A DNA stretch of 64,000 bases from Thermomonospora echinospora (GCF_900108175.1 NZ_FNVO01000002.1:676377-740376), one strand, 5' to 3'; positions 17,935-28,593 are shown, counted from the stretch's first letter. Notes: generated from the letters alone by a model not told the origin. Made by a program: numbers and translations.

Positions 17935-18891
17935 TCAGGGGGTGGCGGGCTCGGAGGTGGACTCCTGGTCCCCCTTGGCGGAGATCTCGTAGATGGCCGG
18001 CTCCAGGTAGATCAGGCGGGCGTCGGGGATCTGGGCGCGCACCTTGGCCTCGGCGGCGTCGATGCCCTGGGCGATCTGGGCGGCGGTGTCGTCGTGGTGC
18101 ACGGCGATCTTGGCGGCGACCAGCATCTCCTCCGGGCCGACGTACTGGGTGCGGAGGTGGATGACGCGGTCCACCTCCGCCACCGACTCCAGCGCGTCGA
18201 TGATCTGCTGCTCGACCTCCGGGCCCGCGCCCTCGCCGATCAGCAGGCTCTTGGTCTCGATGGCCAGGATGATCGCGATGACGGCCAGCAGCACGCCGAT
18301 GCACACCGTGCCGACGCCGTCCCACACGCCGTCGCCGGTGACGACGGCCATGGTGACGCCGAACAGCGCCAGGATCAGGCCGACCAGCGCGCCGAGGTCC
18401 TCCAGCAGCACCACCGGCAGTTCGGGGGCCTTGGCCCGGCGGACGAACTGCACCCAGGACTTGTCGCCGCGGACGTGGTTGGACTCCACGATCGCGGTGC
18501 GGAACGAGAACGTCTCCATGATGATCGCCGCGATCAGCACGCCGAAGGCCCAGGCCGGGGACTCCACCTTGTGCGGGTCGGCGATCTTGTGGATGCCCTC
18601 GTAGAGGGAGAAGGCGGCGCCCACCGTGAACAGCACCACCGCCACGACGAAGGCGTAGAAGTAGCGCTCTCGGCCGTACCCGAACGGATGCTGCGGAGTG
18701 CGGGCGCGCTGGGAGCGCTTACGGCCCAGCAGCAGCAGCCCCTGGTTGCCGGAGTCGGCCACCGAGTGGATGGACTCGGCCAGCATCGACGACGAGCCGG
18801 TGAACACGAACGCCACGAACTTCGAGACCGCGATCCCGAGGTTGGCGGCCAGCGCGGCGACGATCGCCTTGGTCCCGCCCTCAGCACTCAT
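17935..18891 (-). CDS. Cation diffusion facilitator family transporter
   Basis: A 318-residue inner-membrane cation (probably Zn2+ or Mn2+)/proton antiporter of the CDF family. Six membrane helices are visible between residues 10 and 215. The first metal motif is in SIHSVADSGNQ (helix 2). The helix 5 motif is LLEDLGALVG, where Asp is retained and His replaced, as in the ZnT9-like branch. A C-terminal cytoplasmic ferredoxin-like domain follows (VDRVIHLRTQYVGPEEMLVAAKIAVH). The start lies immediately beside the stop of the SIS isomerase gene, so it is the last gene of the manB operon. Confidence 0.9.
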   Translation of the reverse strand: MSAEGGTKAIVAALAANLGIAVSKFVAFVFTGSSSMLAESIHSVADSGNQGLLLLGRKRSQRARTPQHPFGYGRERYFYAFVVAVVLFTVGAAFSLYEGIHKIADPHKVESPAWAFGVLIAAIIMETFSFRTAIVESNHVRGDKSWVQFVRRAKAPELPVVLLEDLGALVGLILALFGVTMAVVTGDGVWDGVGTVCIGVLLAVIAIILAIETKSLLIGEGAGPEVEQQIIDALESVAEVDRVIHLRTQYVGPEEMLVAAKIAVHHDDTAAQIAQGIDAAEAKVRAQIPDARLIYLEPAIYEISAKGDQESTSEPATP

Positions 18892-20031
18892 CTACGCAAT
18901 CCTCGCTTTGAGCTCTTGAATGGCAGACACGGGCGTGGGGTCGACGCCCAGTGCGATAGCCAAGTAAACCGTGACGTAGTCGCTCATCGCGATCAAACTG
19001 GCGATCCGTTCCAGCGGGTGCTCGCCCTCGGCCGTGATCTCGGTCACCGCGACGCCCCTGGCCTGGGCCAGCTCCACGGAGACCTCTCGGCGCTTGCGCA
19101 CCTGCGGATGCTCGTCGGTGTCGCGCAGCACGACCAGGCGCAGCCGGGTGCCCTCCGGGTCGTCCACCCGGTCGCGGAAGAAGTCGTCGGCGTCCACCGG
19201 CGCCGCGCCGGCGAAGAACCCGTCGAAGGTCACCACCTGGTTGTGGTCGGTCTCCGGCAGCCCGCCGTACACCCCCGGGTACTTGGCGTTCTCGTTGAGC
19301 TGGCAGCACATCCGGTAGGCGGCGGTGGCGGCCAGGTCCGACGAGCCCCACACCATCGGCAGCTCACCGGCCAGGTCCAGGGCGATCCGCTTGGCCGGGT
19401 TGACGAACGACTCGCTGGAGGGACGGCAGCGGTGCGCCAGGTCCTCCAGCCGCCGGGCGGTGGCCTCCAGCACCTCGTCGGGGGCGTTGGCCAGCCCGAG
19501 AGCGCGGGCGGCCAGCACCAGCGGGATCGACAGGCCCCACAGGGTGGAGCGCGGCATCCCGGCCGAGTGCACCGGCACGAACGGCGCCCGCGCCTGGGCG
19601 GCCAGGTCGGCCAGCGGCGAGCCGGCGCCGCCCACCAGCAGCATCCGGCAGCCGCGCCGCACCGCCTCGGCCGCCACCGCCAGCGTCTCCTCCGTGGTGC
19701 CCGAGCACGACACCGCGATCACCAGGTCGGCGGCGCCCACCCAGCCCGGCAGCCGGTAGCCGCGGACGGTCAGCACGGGGACGGGGCAGCCGACGCCGCA
19801 GACCGCGGCCAGCACCTCGCCGGAGATCCCCGAGCCGCCCATCCCGGTGACCACGATCGCCCGGGGCCGGCCGTCCTCGGCCAGCCGAGCCAGCCCCGCC
19901 TCCTCGGCCGCCAGCCGGGCCTGCCGGATCTGCGCCGCCGAGGAGGCCACCTGGCGCAGCATGTCGCCGGGGTCGGCGGCGGTCAGCGCCCGCGGGTCGT
20001 CCAGCCGCCAGGACTCGGCGACCTCGCTCAC
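18892..20031 (-). CDS. SIS-domain phosphoglucose/phosphomannose isomerase
   Basis: A 379-residue soluble sugar-phosphate isomerase of the bifunctional PGI/PMI type. The N-terminal SIS domain shows [15 protein letters not shown] and [16 protein letters not shown] motifs (here [11 protein letters not shown]). The C-terminal domain has the conserved [21 protein letters not shown]. It interconverts fructose-6-P with mannose-6-P and/or glucose-6-P. With phosphomannomutase three genes upstream in the transcript, it supplies mannose-1-phosphate for GDP-mannose. The GTG start overlaps the Trm112-like stop (GTGA). Confidence 0.85.
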   Translation of the reverse strand: MSEVAESWRLDDPRALTAADPGDMLRQVASSAAQIRQARLAAEEAGLARLAEDGRPRAIVVTGMGGSGISGEVLAAVCGVGCPVPVLTVRGYRLPGWVGAADLVIAVSCSGTTEETLAVAAEAVRRGCRMLLVGGAGSPLADLAAQARAPFVPVHSAGMPRSTLWGLSIPLVLAARALGLANAPDEVLEATARRLEDLAHRCRPSSESFVNPAKRIALDLAGELPMVWGSSDLAATAAYRMCCQLNENAKYPGVYGGLPETDHNQVVTFDGFFAGAAPVDADDFFRDRVDDPEGTRLRLVVLRDTDEHPQVRKRREVSVELAQARGVAVTEITAEGEHPLERIASLIAMSDYVTVYLAIALGVDPTPVSAIQELKARIA

Positions 20032-20204
20032 TGCGCCGGCGTCCGGGCCTCGTCGACCAGCAGGACCGGGATGTCGTCGCGCACCGGGTAGGCGTAGCCG
20101 CACTCGCCCGTGCACACCAGCTCGTCGGCGCTCTCGTCGGCCCGCAGCGCGCCCTGGCAGTTCGGGCAGGCCAGGATCTCCAGCAGCCAGGAGTCGAGCT
20201 TCAT
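20028..20204 (-). CDS. Trm112-like zinc-binding small protein
   Basis: A 58-residue protein beginning [18 protein letters not shown] with a second Cys pair in [20 protein letters not shown]. This is the Trm112/UPF0434 zinc-ribbon pattern. Trm112 proteins activate methyltransferases in eukaryotes and archaea; the bacterial role is unclear. Its ATG overlaps the manB stop (TGATG) and its stop overlaps the next GTG, so it is translationally coupled on both sides. It is easily missed because of its size. Confidence 0.85.
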   Translation of the reverse strand: MKLDSWLLEILACPNCQGALRADESADELVCTGECGYAYPVRDDIPVLLVDEARTPAQ

Positions 20205-21589
20205 CACTTCTCCCTCACGATGGCCAGAACCTCGTCACGGACGGCGGCCATCGTCTCCTCGTCGGTGGCCTCCGCGTTGAGGCGCAGCAGCGGCTCGGTG
20301 TTGGACGGGCGCAGGTTGAACCACCAGTCGGCGGTGCCGACCGTCAGCCCGTCGAGCCCGTCGATGGTAACGCCCGGCCGGTCGGCGAACGCCGCGCGGA
20401 CCCGTTCGGTCGCGGCGGCCTGCTCCGCGGCGTCGGCCAGCTCGCTGTTGATCTCGCCGGAGGCGGGGTAGCGGTCGTAGTCGCGCAGCAGCTTCGACAG
20501 CGGCTCGTCCTGCTCGCCGAGCGCGGCCAGCACGTGCAGCGCGGCCAGCATCCCGGAGTCGGCGAACCAGAAGTCGCGGAAGTAGAAGTGCGCCGAGTGC
20601 TCGCCGCCGAACACCGCGCCGGTCTCGGCCATCGTCTGCTTGATGAACGAGTGGCCGACCCGGGTGCGCACCGGGGTGCCGCCGTGCTCGGCAATGATCT
20701 CCGGGACGGCCCGCGAGGTGATCAGGTTGTGCACGACGGCGGCCCCGGGGTACTTGGCCAGCTCCCGGGCGGCCACCAGCGCGGTGATCGCCGACGGGGA
20801 GACGATCTCGCCCCGCTCGTCCACCACGAAGCAGCGGTCGGCGTCGCCGTCGAAGGCCAGCCCGAGGTCGGCTCCGCTGTCACGCACCGCGGCCTGCAGG
20901 TCGCGCAGGTTCTCCGGCTCGATCGGGTTGGCCTCGTGGTTGGGGAAGGTGCCGTCCAGCTCGAAGTACAGCGGGACCAGCTCGATCGGCGGGCCGTCGT
21001 CCTGAGCGGAGCCGGGGCGCCGGTCGAACACCGCCGGAACGGTGTGCCCGGCCATGCCGTTCCCGGCGTCCACCGCGACCTTGAGCGGGCGGATGCCGCG
21101 CAGGTCGACCAGGCGGTGCAGGTGCTCGGCGTAGCCGGCCAGCACGTCACGGCGCGTCACCGTCCCCCGGGGGCCGTCGTAGGCGGGCACGCCCGCCTCG
21201 ACCAGCTCGCGGATCTCGGTGAGGCCGGTGTCACGGCCGATGGGGCGGGCGCCCGCCCGGCACATCTTCATGCCGTTGTAGCGGGCCGGGTTGTGGCTGG
21301 CGGTGAACATCACGCCGGGCAGGTCCAGGCTGCCGCTGGCGTAGTAGAGCAGGTCGGTGGAGCCCAGCCCGGCCTCGACCACGTCGGCGCCCTGGCCGGT
21401 GGCGCCCCGGGCGAACGCCGCCGCCAGCGGCTCCGAGGACGGGCGCATGTCGTGCGCGGTCACCACCCGCGCCGCCCCGGTCACCCGGACGAACGCCGCG
21501 CCCACCGCCTCGGCGATGCCCTCGTCGAACTCCTCCGGCACCACACCGCGGATGTCGTACGCCTTGAAGATCTTGGCGACGTCGCCCAA
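20204..21589 (-). CDS. manB: Phosphomannomutase/phosphoglucomutase
   Basis: A 461-residue alpha-D-phosphohexomutase that converts mannose-6-P to mannose-1-P. The active-site serine is Ser98 in [12 protein letters not shown], the metal loop DGDADR is at 247-252, the sugar-binding loop is GGEHSAH, and the phosphate-binding loop is RPSNTEP near the C-terminus. All are intact. The start is TTG, supported by AGGGAG 5 nt upstream. It heads the block manB/Trm112/SIS/CDF and lies downstream of DUF3499, as in other actinobacteria. The product feeds the GDP-mannose pyrophosphorylase at 38-39 kb and hence mannolipids and glycans. Confidence 0.93.
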   Translation of the reverse strand: MGDVAKIFKAYDIRGVVPEEFDEGIAEAVGAAFVRVTGAARVVTAHDMRPSSEPLAAAFARGATGQGADVVEAGLGSTDLLYYASGSLDLPGVMFTASHNPARYNGMKMCRAGARPIGRDTGLTEIRELVEAGVPAYDGPRGTVTRRDVLAGYAEHLHRLVDLRGIRPLKVAVDAGNGMAGHTVPAVFDRRPGSAQDDGPPIELVPLYFELDGTFPNHEANPIEPENLRDLQAAVRDSGADLGLAFDGDADRCFVVDERGEIVSPSAITALVAARELAKYPGAAVVHNLITSRAVPEIIAEHGGTPVRTRVGHSFIKQTMAETGAVFGGEHSAHFYFRDFWFADSGMLAALHVLAALGEQDEPLSKLLRDYDRYPASGEINSELADAAEQAAATERVRAAFADRPGVTIDGLDGLTVGTADWWFNLRPSNTEPLLRLNAEATDEETMAAVRDEVLAIVREK

Positions 21590-21683
21590 TGCCGCTCCCT
21601 GTCGGTCGTCGTACGCCGCCGGTTGGCGTACGGCAGCACGAGCCTACCGGGAGGCGGAGCGGTGACCGGTATCGACGACGCGC

Positions 21684-22070
21684 TCAGTCCGAGCCCTGCT
21701 CGGCCGAGGCGGGGGGCGGGTTGGTGCCCGAGCGGAGCACCCGCAGATGGCCGCGGCGGCCGACCTCGACCCCCTGGCCGACAGGCTCCTGGCCGGCGGC
21801 GGGGGGCTTGGCGGCCTCGCGCACCGCGTCGGCGAGGGCCTCCAGGTCATCGACGCTGGGCCGGCCGTCCTCGACCGGCAGCCGCACCAGTTCCCAGCCC
21901 ATCGGAGCGGTCAGCCGCTCGGAGTGCTCCGCGCACAGGTCATAGCAGTGCGGCTCGGCGTACGTGGCGAGCGGGCCCAGGACCGCGGTGGAGTCGCGGT
22001 AGACGTACGTGAGCGTGAAGACTGCTGGCTCCTTGCACGCGGTGCGGGAGCAGATTCGGGCGGGGCTCAC
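21684..22070 (-). CDS. DUF3499 family protein
   Basis: A 128-residue actinobacterial protein. The conserved N-terminus has C-S-R-T-A-C, then TLTYVYRDSTAVLGPLA and HCYDLCAEHSERLTAPMGW. The Cys and His pattern suggests a zinc-binding fold. The C-terminal third is variable. TACGGT lies 8 nt before the GTG start with no Shine-Dalgarno sequence, so the mRNA is probably leaderless. It is divergent from the metallopeptidase-like gene, a pairing conserved in actinobacteria. The function is unknown. Confidence 0.88.
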   Translation of the reverse strand: MSPARICSRTACKEPAVFTLTYVYRDSTAVLGPLATYAEPHCYDLCAEHSERLTAPMGWELVRLPVEDGRPSVDDLEALADAVREAAKPPAAGQEPVGQGVEVGRRGHLRVLRSGTNPPPASAEQGSD

Positions 22071-22130
22071 GATGGCCGACCGTACCCCCGAACCGGCGGA
22101 TACGCCACCACCACCGCGGCCGTGTCGCCA

Positions 22131-22153
22131 TTACCACCCCAATTCAGTGGTAA
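22131..22153. promoter_or_regulatory. Inverted repeat in divergent promoter
   Basis: TTACCAC (22131-22137) and GTGGTAA (22147-22153) are perfect 7-bp arms with a 9-nt spacer. They lie about midway between DUF3499 and the metallopeptidase-like gene. This could be an operator shared by both promoters. No cognate regulator is identified. Confidence 0.4.
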
Positions 22154-22281
22154 CCACCCCAACACCCACCGTGCCGCAGGCTCGGATCGGGGACATCGCG
22201 GGCGGCGGGTGCGGGAGGTTAAGCTCGTAGTGTGCGATCCCTGACCGAGGTCTCGGTCCCCGGACAAGAGCCTGACGGCCG

Positions 22282-22758
22282 ATGAGCGAGAAGGCCCCCG
22301 GCGCGCGGATCCGGCGCCGCGACCGGCACGGCCGCGGGGTGCGCGGCCCGCTGATGCCGCCCGAGGCGCCGTTCGCGCTGACCCGGGCGGAACGGTTCGA
22401 CGGGCTGGTGCGCGACGAGGTGAACCGGCTCGGCCGGCGCTGGGGCCGCGAGCTGGCCCAGGTGGAGTTCGCGGTCGAGGACGTTCCCCGGATCGAGCCC
22501 CTGGCCGGTGTGCTGGACGTCGGCGACCCGGTGCCGCTCAGCCAGACCCATCCTGCCGCCAACGGCCGCCCGCCCCGCATCGTGGTGTTCCGGCGGCCGC
22601 TGGAGGCGCGGGCCGGGCTGGCCGACACCGGCGGCTCCGGGATCGACGAGCGCGAACTGACCAGGCTGGTCCGCGACGTGCTGGTGGAGGAGGTCGCCGA
22701 CCTGCTGGGGCTGTCCCCGGAGTCGGTCGACCCCAGCTACGACTCCCCCGACGACTGA
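22282..22758 (+). CDS. Metallopeptidase-family protein, degenerate active site
   Basis: A 158-residue protein of the small zincin-like family found beside DUF3499 in actinobacteria. Recognisable segments are VRDEVNRLGRRWGREL, VEFAVEDVP, PRIVVFRRPLEARA and the C-terminal VRDVLVEEVADLLGLSPESVDP. Relatives in other phyla have an HExxH motif in the last segment. Here both histidines are replaced, so proteolysis is unlikely. It probably acts as a structural or regulatory protein. Confidence 0.75.
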   Translation: MSEKAPGARIRRRDRHGRGVRGPLMPPEAPFALTRAERFDGLVRDEVNRLGRRWGRELAQVEFAVEDVPRIEPLAGVLDVGDPVPLSQTHPAANGRPPRIVVFRRPLEARAGLADTGGSGIDERELTRLVRDVLVEEVADLLGLSPESVDPSYDSPDD

Positions 22759-22773
22759 GCCCCCGCCCCCGGC

Positions 22774-24663
22774 TCAGGGGATGAGGGCGCGCTGGGAGTC
22801 GGCCACCGGCGGCAGCAGCAGCGTGGTGACGGCGGGCACGACCGGCAGCACCGTGAACAGCCTCCCGTCCCGTCCGGTCTCCATCACCCGGGCGGCGTGC
22901 ACCGGCCCGGAGCCGGGCAGCGGAACGATCAGTACGCCGAAGCCCTCGTCGCCGGCCGCGGCGGGCTCGACCTCGACGGTCCGGCCCGCGGCGATCCGCA
23001 CCTGCCGCGGGCTGCCGGCCGCACCCCGTCCGCCGACCGTGGTGACGCGTACGGCCGCGGCCCCTTCCGGCGCGGTCAGCAGCACCGAGGACTCGAACCT
23101 GTTGTCGGCGACGACCCCGCCCGCGTCCGCCAGCGGCGGGGTGGCCGCGCCGTAGCCGACGTCGTCGCCGCGTTCGGCCGTGAACCCGGCGACGATCGGC
23201 CTGGTGGAGACCAGCCGCACCGCCGCGGCCTTGCCGGACAGCGCGCGTTCCAGGACCAGCGGGGTGACGGTTCCGGCGGGGGCGTCCAGGGTGTCCTGGC
23301 CTTCGGGGGCGAACGCCCCGGCGGCGGTGAGCACCTGCACTTTGATGCGGGCGTCGTCCTGGCCCGGCACCGCGACCAGCAGGCGGCGGCCGCCCGGCCC
23401 GCCGGGGACTCCGGGCACCGCCAGCGATGTGGCCGGCGCGCCCGCCACGGGGAGCCAGTCCTCCCCCTTCCCGTCGGCCATCCGGACGCGTACCGCCGCG
23501 GCGACCCGTCCGGTGGTGGCCCGCACGCGCAGGGCCACCACCTGCGCGGTTTTCACGATCTCGCCGAGTCCCTCGGGGCCGTCCCCGAGCCGGACGACCT
23601 TGGTGGTGTTCGGGTCGACCGGGGTGCCGCGGCCGTCGGCGGTGTCCAGCGGCCCTTCCCCGGACAGCGCGGTCAGGTCGACCGTGGCAGGCTGGGCGTC
23701 GACGTTGGTCAGGTGAAGGTCGATCCGCTCGGCGTCCAGTGGCCCGGGGCCCACGAGCCACAGGTCCGTGCCGGGCGCGGCACAGCGGGTGGCCGCCAGG
23801 CCGCGGTCATCGCCCTTGCCGTCGTAGGTGGTCCGCTCGGCCTGTAGGCCCGCGGCAAGGGCCCCCTGCCCCCTGACCGCGTAGGCGCCGGGGCCCTTCT
23901 CCAGGTCCTGGCTCCAGGGCGTTCCAGGTCTGGTGATGGACGCGACGGCCGCACCGTCCGCCATGGCGGAGACCTCGGCCCGGCCACCTCCTGCCGATCC
24001 GGGCGGGGTGAGGACGCTGACCCTGCCGTCCCCGGGCGCGGGGCAGGCCAGCACGGCCGTGGTGACGGGGACCCGCGTCCCGGCAACGGCCGGCTCCCCC
24101 GACGGGCGGGACAGCGCCGCCACCCCGTACAGGGCCAGCGCCGCCAGCAGAAAAAGCGCCGCCGTGAGATATCGGTACCGGAGCACGCGCACGGCCAGGG
24201 CCACCAGCCGCCGCCCCCACACCTCCGCCCGTTCCCTCAGCGACCGATCCGCCACCCCGCCCCCGGCCGCCCCGGCCTCCTCTTCCTCTTCCGCCTTCGA
24301 CTCACTCCCCGGCTCGGCCTCGCCCCGCAGACCGGCCTCATCCCGCAGACCGGCCTCGCCCCGCGAACCGGCCTCGCCCCGCAGACCGGCCTCGCCCCGC
24401 GAACCGGCCTCGCCCCGCAGACCGGCCTCGCCCCGCGAACCGGCCTCGCCCCGCGAACCGGCCTCATCCCGCAGATCGGCCTCGCGCCGTGGAACGGCTT
24501 CACCCCGCGGGGTGGTCTCGGCCTGCGGGGTGGTCTCGGGCCGCGGGGTGGTCTCGGCTGGGGGCTGGGCTTCTTCTCGGGGGCGGGGTTCGTGTTCTTC
24601 GGGGGTTTCGCGGGGCTCGGTCGGGTCGTTGTCGGGGGTGGGGGGATCGGGGGGCTTGGTCAT
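22774..24663 (-). CDS. DUF5719 membrane-anchored protein with hexapeptide repeats
   Basis: A 629-residue protein. A charged cytoplasmic N-terminus of about 150 residues is followed by one membrane helix (about 172-192, [19 protein letters not shown]) and a large extracytoplasmic beta-rich DUF5719 region. The N-terminus contains about nine copies of a G/D-E-A-G-S/L-R hexapeptide encoded by 18-bp tandem repeats. The ATG overlaps the stop of the giant glycosyltransferase (ATGA), so the two are co-translated. In other actinobacteria DUF5719 genes also follow this glycosyltransferase near whiB. It is likely an envelope accessory protein for that enzyme (inference). Confidence 0.85.
   Translation of the reverse strand: MTKPPDPPTPDNDPTEPRETPEEHEPRPREEAQPPAETTPRPETTPQAETTPRGEAVPRREADLRDEAGSRGEAGSRGEAGLRGEAGSRGEAGLRGEAGSRGEAGLRDEAGLRGEAEPGSESKAEEEEEAGAAGGGVADRSLRERAEVWGRRLVALAVRVLRYRYLTAALFLLAALALYGVAALSRPSGEPAVAGTRVPVTTAVLACPAPGDGRVSVLTPPGSAGGGRAEVSAMADGAAVASITRPGTPWSQDLEKGPGAYAVRGQGALAAGLQAERTTYDGKGDDRGLAATRCAAPGTDLWLVGPGPLDAERIDLHLTNVDAQPATVDLTALSGEGPLDTADGRGTPVDPNTTKVVRLGDGPEGLGEIVKTAQVVALRVRATTGRVAAAVRVRMADGKGEDWLPVAGAPATSLAVPGVPGGPGGRRLLVAVPGQDDARIKVQVLTAAGAFAPEGQDTLDAPAGTVTPLVLERALSGKAAAVRLVSTRPIVAGFTAERGDDVGYGAATPPLADAGGVVADNRFESSVLLTAPEGAAAVRVTTVGGRGAAGSPRQVRIAAGRTVEVEPAAAGDEGFGVLIVPLPGSGPVHAARVMETGRDGRLFTVLPVVPAVTTLLLPPVADSQRALIP
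24315..24480. repeat. 18-bp tandem repeat array inside DUF5719 gene
   Basis: About nine units of an 18-bp sequence of the form GAACCGGCCTCGCCCCGC, alternating with AGACCGGCCTCGCCCCGC, lie in frame and encode the (G/D)EAG(S/L)R repeats. The near identity of the units points to recent slippage expansion. Confidence 0.85.
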
Positions 24664-27600
24664 GGATGTTCTCCGGCGGTGACCGGGGATTCTCGCTCGC
24701 GGGTGGCGGGCGGTTCGGCGGTCGGGGTGGGCTGGGAGGCGGAGGGGTCGCGGCGGGGCTCGGAGGGCTTGGCGGCGCGGCGGGCGCGGCGGGCGCCCGG
24801 GCGGCGACGGGTGCGGCCCGGGACGGTGATGGCGCCCGCCCGCGCCCCCGGCAGCGCCAGGACCGCGACGACCAGGAACGCCGCGCCCTGGACGGTGACC
24901 CAGATGTGGCGCAGGCGCATGCTTCGGTGCAACTCGAAGTGGCCGCCGCCCGCGGGGACGTCGTACGCCTGGGCCCAGTCGTCCACGCGGCGTCCGGGGA
25001 TCTGAGTGCCGTCCAGTGTGGCCCGCCAGCCGCCGTCGGCGGGCTCGGCGAGCAGGAGGGTGCGGGTGCCGGTGCCCGGCGGGATGCGTACCGAGGCCGC
25101 CACCCGGCCTGCGGGCAGCGGGGTGACGGTGGTGCCCTGGACCAGCAGCAGGCGGCCGGAGGGAGCCGGCAGCCGCCAGATGCCGAACTCGTCGGTGCGG
25201 CTGAGTCGGGTCAGCGCCGGCGAGGCGTCCAGCACGGCCGTCGTCGGGTCCTGGGCGGGCCGGGGCACCAGCACGTACTGCACGCCCATCCGGGTGAGCG
25301 CCGGGCCGTCGCCGTGCCCGGCGGCCAGCGCCGCGACGAGAGCGTCCATGCGGCGGCGCGCCGGTTCGGCGGCCGGTGTCTCGGTGTCGCCCAACCTCGG
25401 CTCGGCGCCCCGCAGCACGGTGTAGGAGACCCGGCCCCGGTCGCCGCGGCTCAGCACGAGGGTGCGAGGCCCGGCGGGGCCACCGACAAAGCCGGGGACG
25501 GCCCCGGCCGGTACCTCCCGGAGTGGGTCGCGGGCACCCCCGGCGATCCAGGCCAGCCCGGCCAGCACGGGCGCGGTCAGCGCGGCCAGCACCACCAGCC
25601 CGCCGCCCAGCCGGTACGGCAAGTCCCGGCCGGCGAGGGTGTCCACGGAGCGCAGCACGGCGGCGGTGGCCGCCAGCAGGATCCCGGCCGCCGCCACCAG
25701 CAGCGCCACCCCCGGCCAGCCGGCAGCCCGCTCGGCGCCCTTGGTCACCGTGACGGCACTGACGCCGACGGCCGCCAGCAGGCCGGACAGCGCGAGCATC
25801 CAGCCGATGAGCACCACCGGGCGGCGGCTACGCAGCGGCAGCGCCAGCACCGCGATCAGCAGCAGCCCGTACAACACCCACGGCGGCGGGGTGCCCGGGC
25901 CGCCCGGGTTGAGGGCCAGCAGCGACACCGCGCCGGGCGCCGGACCGGTGGCCGGGTGCAGCCCCGTCTCCAGCAGCAGCCGGGCGGGATGCCGCAGCAG
26001 CCCCAGCGTCCACGGCAGCAGCAACAGCGGCGGGACCCCCAGCGCGACCAGCAGCTTGCGGTCCACGCGCCGGGTCCGGGAGGAGCCGAAGGCCGCCCAC
26101 AGCAGCACGCCGGCCGGCAGCGCCAGCAGCCAGACCAGCGGGACGAACGCCATCGCGACCGACAGCAGCAGCGCCACCGCCCAGGCGGCCCGGCGCCGCT
26201 GTTTGCGCGGTACCGGCCGCCAGCGGGGCAGCGCGTACATCCGGGCGGCCTGCCAGACGATCAGCGGCAGCAGCACCAGCACCACGGCGGTGCCGAGCCG
26301 GCCGCCCGCGATGGCGCCGGTGGCCACCGGCAGCAGCGCGTACGTCACCGCGATCCAGACCCGCACGGCCGGCAGCGGGATGCGGCGCCCGGTGCCCTGC
26401 CGCAGCGCTCGGCGGCCGGTCCTGGGCGGCTCCGCCACCAGGGCGCGGGCGGCGGCGTAGGCGGTGAGCCCGGCGAGCGGGACGCTGCCCAGCAGCAGGA
26501 CCGACACCGCCAGCCAGGGTTTGCCGAACGCCAGGGTGGACAGCGCGGCCAGCACGCCGACGGACGGTGGCGCCTGCTCGGCCGAGCCCAGGCCGACCGG
26601 ATGCCAGCCCGCCGCGTACTGCTCCCACAGGTCGCTCGCCCCGCCCCAGGCGGGCACCAGCGCGCCGCCGCCGAGCCTGCTGCCCGCGGCGATCACCGTC
26701 CGCTCGGCGGCGAGCGTGACCACGCCCAGGCTCAGCGCAACGACCGCGCTGGGGTGGCCGAGCACGCGCCGCAGCAGCCCGGGGCCCTCCGGCGGGGCGT
26801 CGTCACGTTCGCCGCGGTGACGGCCCTCGGCAGAGAGCGCCGCGGCGGTCCGTTCGACCAGGCGGCGCAGCGCGACCCGGCGCGGCTGGAACCGCCGGAC
26901 GGTGCGGTGGACCTGGCGGCCGCTCCCGCGCCTGCCCTCGGCCCGCGCCGCCCTGGCGCGGCGGAGCCTGCCCGGGGCGCGCAGCACGTCACCGAACGCG
27001 GCCAGCTCGTCGCGTGCCGCCGTCTGCCGTTTGACGGCCAGCAGGTAGAGGGTGCGCAGTGCGGTGCCCAGCAGATTGCGGGCCAGCGCCCGCACCGCCG
27101 GCCCAAGAGGCAGGTTGGCCAGCAGGACGTACAGCGCGTTGCGGCGGTCGCGGCGGCGCGGGGAAACGGCGGGCAGGCCGCTCTCACGCAGTCCCCGCGC
27201 GGACGCCTCGGCGTGGTAGACCACCGCGTCGCCGACCGCGAGCACCCGGTGTCCGGCGGCGTGCGCCCGCCAGCCGAAGTCGACATCGTCGCGGAAGAGC
27301 CCGAAGGCGGCGTCGAGCCCGCCGAGCCGCTCCCACACGTCGCGGCGCACCAGCATCCCGGCGGTGCTGACGGCCAGGACGGCGCGGACGCCGTCGTGCT
27401 GCCCCTGGTCGAACTCCAGGCGCTCCACGCCGGTCTCCCGGCGCCCGGCCCCGTCGATGGTCACGCCGAGTTCCAGCAGCAGCCGCCGGTCCTCCCAGTC
27501 GCGCAGCTTGGGCCCCAGGACGGCGGCGCCCGGGTCCGCGTCGGCGGCCCGCAGCAGCCGTTCCAGCGCGTCGGCGGCCGGGGCGGAGTCGTCGTGCAGC

Positions 27601-27914
27601 AGCCAGATCCACTCGCTGCGGGGACGGCCGGGACCGTCGTCGGGCACCGGCAGCGAGGCGGCGCGGTGCCGCAGCGCCCGCGCCACGGCCTCGCCGTAGC
27701 CGGTGGCGGACGGCAGCCGCAGCAGGTTGCCCTCGCCGACGACCTCGGTGAGCACGGCGGGGCCGCGGTCGGTGCTGCCGGTGTCCACGGCGACGAAGCG
27801 TTGCACCGGACGGGTCTGCGTCAGCAGCGCCTTCAGCGTCTCCGGCAGCCAGCGCGCCCCTTCATGGGCGACCAGGACGGCCGTGACGACGTGGCGATCG
27901 AGAGCGGGCGGCAA
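24660..27914 (-). CDS. Large GT2 glycosyltransferase with C-terminal membrane domain
   Basis: A ~1084-residue protein. An N-terminal GT2 domain (about 1-270) has [29 protein letters not shown], a [13 protein letters not shown] acceptor-metal region and [19 protein letters not shown]. Some 12-14 membrane helices follow, with a Trp/Gly-rich extracytoplasmic domain near the end. The combination suggests a polyprenyl-linked sugar transferase acting on envelope glycans. I choose a TTG at 27914, preceded by GAGGGG, because the frame further upstream is Arg/Pro-rich; an earlier start is possible. It is divergent in function but adjacent to whiB, a conserved neighbourhood. It is co-translated with the DUF5719 gene. 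Confidence 0.87.
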   Translation of the reverse strand: MPPALDRHVVTAVLVAHEGARWLPETLKALLTQTRPVQRFVAVDTGSTDRGPAVLTEVVGEGNLLRLPSATGYGEAVARALRHRAASLPVPDDGPGRPRSEWIWLLHDDSAPAADALERLLRAADADPGAAVLGPKLRDWEDRRLLLELGVTIDGAGRRETGVERLEFDQGQHDGVRAVLAVSTAGMLVRRDVWERLGGLDAAFGLFRDDVDFGWRAHAAGHRVLAVGDAVVYHAEASARGLRESGLPAVSPRRRDRRNALYVLLANLPLGPAVRALARNLLGTALRTLYLLAVKRQTAARDELAAFGDVLRAPGRLRRARAARAEGRRGSGRQVHRTVRRFQPRRVALRRLVERTAAALSAEGRHRGERDDAPPEGPGLLRRVLGHPSAVVALSLGVVTLAAERTVIAAGSRLGGGALVPAWGGASDLWEQYAAGWHPVGLGSAEQAPPSVGVLAALSTLAFGKPWLAVSVLLLGSVPLAGLTAYAAARALVAEPPRTGRRALRQGTGRRIPLPAVRVWIAVTYALLPVATGAIAGGRLGTAVVLVLLPLIVWQAARMYALPRWRPVPRKQRRRAAWAVALLLSVAMAFVPLVWLLALPAGVLLWAAFGSSRTRRVDRKLLVALGVPPLLLLPWTLGLLRHPARLLLETGLHPATGPAPGAVSLLALNPGGPGTPPPWVLYGLLLIAVLALPLRSRRPVVLIGWMLALSGLLAAVGVSAVTVTKGAERAAGWPGVALLVAAAGILLAATAAVLRSVDTLAGRDLPYRLGGGLVVLAALTAPVLAGLAWIAGGARDPLREVPAGAVPGFVGGPAGPRTLVLSRGDRGRVSYTVLRGAEPRLGDTETPAAEPARRRMDALVAALAAGHGDGPALTRMGVQYVLVPRPAQDPTTAVLDASPALTRLSRTDEFGIWRLPAPSGRLLLVQGTTVTPLPAGRVAASVRIPPGTGTRTLLLAEPADGGWRATLDGTQIPGRRVDDWAQAYDVPAGGGHFELHRSMRLRHIWVTVQGAAFLVVAVLALPGARAGAITVPGRTRRRPGARRARRAAKPSEPRRDPSASQPTPTAEPPATRERESPVTAGEHP

Positions 27915-28148
27915 GGGTCCCCTCGATCTGAGTCGACGGTTGTTCCGCCCGTCCCCCGCGGTGGGGGGACGGGTCGGCCGCCCGCGGGGCGGGCCGGGCC
28001 GGCCGCGCCGACCCCGGCCGACCCGGGGGACGGCCGCGAGGCGGACACGGCGCACTCACCATACGCGCAGGCGTACGGCTCGCGCCGGGTATCCCCCGGA
28101 AACACACCGTGACGGGCCCTTTCGGACCCGTCCGGCCCACCCGTCCGC

Positions 28149-28412
28149 TCAGACCGCCTGCCGCTTGAGCTTGCGGCGCTCGCGCTCCGACAGCCCGCCC
28201 CAGATACCGAAACGTTCGTCGTGCTGTAGCGCGTACTCCAGGCACTCGGCCCGTACTTCGCAAGCCCGGCACACTTTCTTCGCCTCGCGGGTCGAGCCGC
28301 CCTTCTCCGGAAAGAACGCCTCCGGATCCGTCTGCGCGCACAAGGCACGCTCCTGCCAGCCCAACTCTTCACCGAATGTGCCGTGCGCCAGCGGGATCAC
28401 GACCTCGCTCAC
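28149..28412 (-). CDS. whiB: WhiB-family iron-sulfur regulator (WhiB/WhiB2 type)
   Basis: An 87-residue protein. Four cluster-ligand cysteines are at 25, 48, 51 and 57 (pattern C-x22-C-x2-C-x5-C), then the GIWGG turn at 69-73 and a basic C-terminus ERERRKLKR for DNA contact. The N-terminus SEVVIPLAHGTF and the neighbourhood (manB, DUF3499, fbiA) identify the WhiB/WhiB2 ortholog. This [4Fe-4S] protein is needed for sporulation septation in Streptomyces, where it acts with WhiA, and for cell division in mycobacteria. AGGAGG with 5-nt spacing selects the GTG at 28412 over the GTG at 28418. A long leader with inverted repeats lies upstream. Confidence 0.95.
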   Translation of the reverse strand: MSEVVIPLAHGTFGEELGWQERALCAQTDPEAFFPEKGGSTREAKKVCRACEVRAECLEYALQHDERFGIWGGLSERERRKLKRQAV

Positions 28413-28482
28413 GCGCACCTCCTAGCCCGTGGAGCCCCCGATCACGCCTTCCCTCGAGCCTCTGTCCCCCCGAGAAGAAGAA

Positions 28483-28510
28483 CTACACCTACGAAATTAC
28501 ACGTGTGTAG
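28483..28510. promoter_or_regulatory. Inverted repeats upstream of whiB
   Basis: CTACAC (28483-28488) and GTGTAG (28505-28510) are inverted arms with a 16-nt spacer, and the right arm overlaps a perfect ACACGTGT palindrome (28499-28506). The site lies 71-98 nt upstream of the whiB start in an unusually AT-rich patch. A possible regulator site; the protein is unknown. Confidence 0.4.
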
Positions 28511-28593
28511 CGCCTGCTCCGTCAAGCGGAACGAGTTCGGGCGAGCACATAGCGGTTGTTTCGGCGCGAAGCACCTCCGCGTTGGCCTGGTTA

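Noticed and set aside
24315..24480. Possible CRISPR array from regularly spaced repeats
   Set aside because: Units are contiguous with no spacers and are in frame inside a coding region.
24489..28112. Plus-strand open frame of about 1200 codons antisense to the giant glycosyltransferase
   Set aside because: Arg/Gln/Gly/His-rich with no motif; antisense frames stay open at this GC content. The minus-strand frame has clear GT2 motifs.
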